Positions 33,390 through 33,449 of a stretch of DNA of 33,449 nt are shown here, in pieces. The notes beneath the pieces were generated by a model that saw nothing but the letters and a program-made list of their open reading frames with translations, made no database searches and was not told the origin of the DNA. The translations under genes were made by a program, and so were the position numbers. The DNA comes from Prevotella sp. (GTDB taxonomy: Bacteria > Bacteroidota > Bacteroidia > Bacteroidales > Bacteroidaceae). Numbering within the stretch: position 1 is the stretch's first letter; each line of letters begins with the position of its first letter. The DNA is taken from assembly GCA_022774105.1 (NCBI GenBank), contig JALFNY010000202.1, positions 1 to 33,449 on the forward strand, written 5' to 3'.

Positions 33390-33449
33390 GGGCGGAGGTG
33401 GCATACTATCAAACCGGCATTTGCAATTCCCGACGCAATATCCCCCCAA

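Overview
The window looks like a chromosomal segment of a Bacteroidales bacterium, most likely Prevotella or a close relative. The evidence is the Bacteroidetes -33/-7 promoter pattern (TTTG, about 20 nt, TAnnTTTG) before many genes, a fused MurF-alanine racemase, a Bacteroides-type N-succinylornithine transcarbamylase, a stand-alone AICAR formyltransferase, a piece homologous to the tail of class II ribonucleotide reductase, and mostly absent Shine-Dalgarno sites replaced by A/C-rich leaders. The sequence reads as ordinary dense chromosome: I see no phage, plasmid, transposase, rRNA, tRNA or CRISPR array.

Layout. 1-6.1 kb (minus): a GH105 unsaturated glycuronyl hydrolase, a GH2 glycosidase and the murF-alr fusion, tightly spaced in that order. 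6.2-8.0 kb (minus): an orphan sensor histidine kinase and an Hsp20 chaperone. 8.0-8.6 kb: a long regulatory/repeat intergenic region, followed by a plus-strand glycosyltransferase-like gene. 9.5-17.6 kb (minus): a seven-gene surface-glycan operon (VanZ-like, GT4, two paralogous multi-membrane proteins, GT4, GT2, Wzx-type flippase), with four-base ATGA overlaps at three junctions. 17.9-19.3 kb: an NSS-family sodium symporter. 19.5-20.5 kb (minus): succinylornithine transcarbamylase. 20.6-24.8 kb (plus): folP, cdaA (c-di-AMP synthase, probable TTG start), pta and ackA. 25.0-27.6 kb (plus): an IspD/TarI-like cytidylyltransferase, an SDR epimerase/reductase and a LicD phosphotransferase, which together look like a pathway that makes a CDP-activated polyol or sugar and transfers it as a phosphodiester decoration. 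27.7-31.5 kb (minus): NhaC antiporter, a stand-alone ribonucleotide-reductase tail protein, and a helix-hairpin-helix protein with a predicted outer-membrane barrel. 31.8-33.4 kb (plus): AICAR formyltransferase and a small basic ORF.

The most unusual signal is a dispersed repeat family. At four separate intergenic sites (8333, 19337, 27583 and 32988) there are exactly four consecutive 22-bp units. Each unit is built on a 15-bp dyad of the form AATCAG-NNN-CTGATT plus a 7-bp spacer. In three arrays, two units are near-perfect reverse complements of each other although their arm sequences differ between sites, so hairpin-forming ability is kept while the sequence drifts. Three of the four arrays sit directly after genes, and one contains a stop codon. 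A second dispersed element is a low-complexity AACCTC-type repeat, found in several 5' leaders and apparently inserted in frame in the flippase gene.
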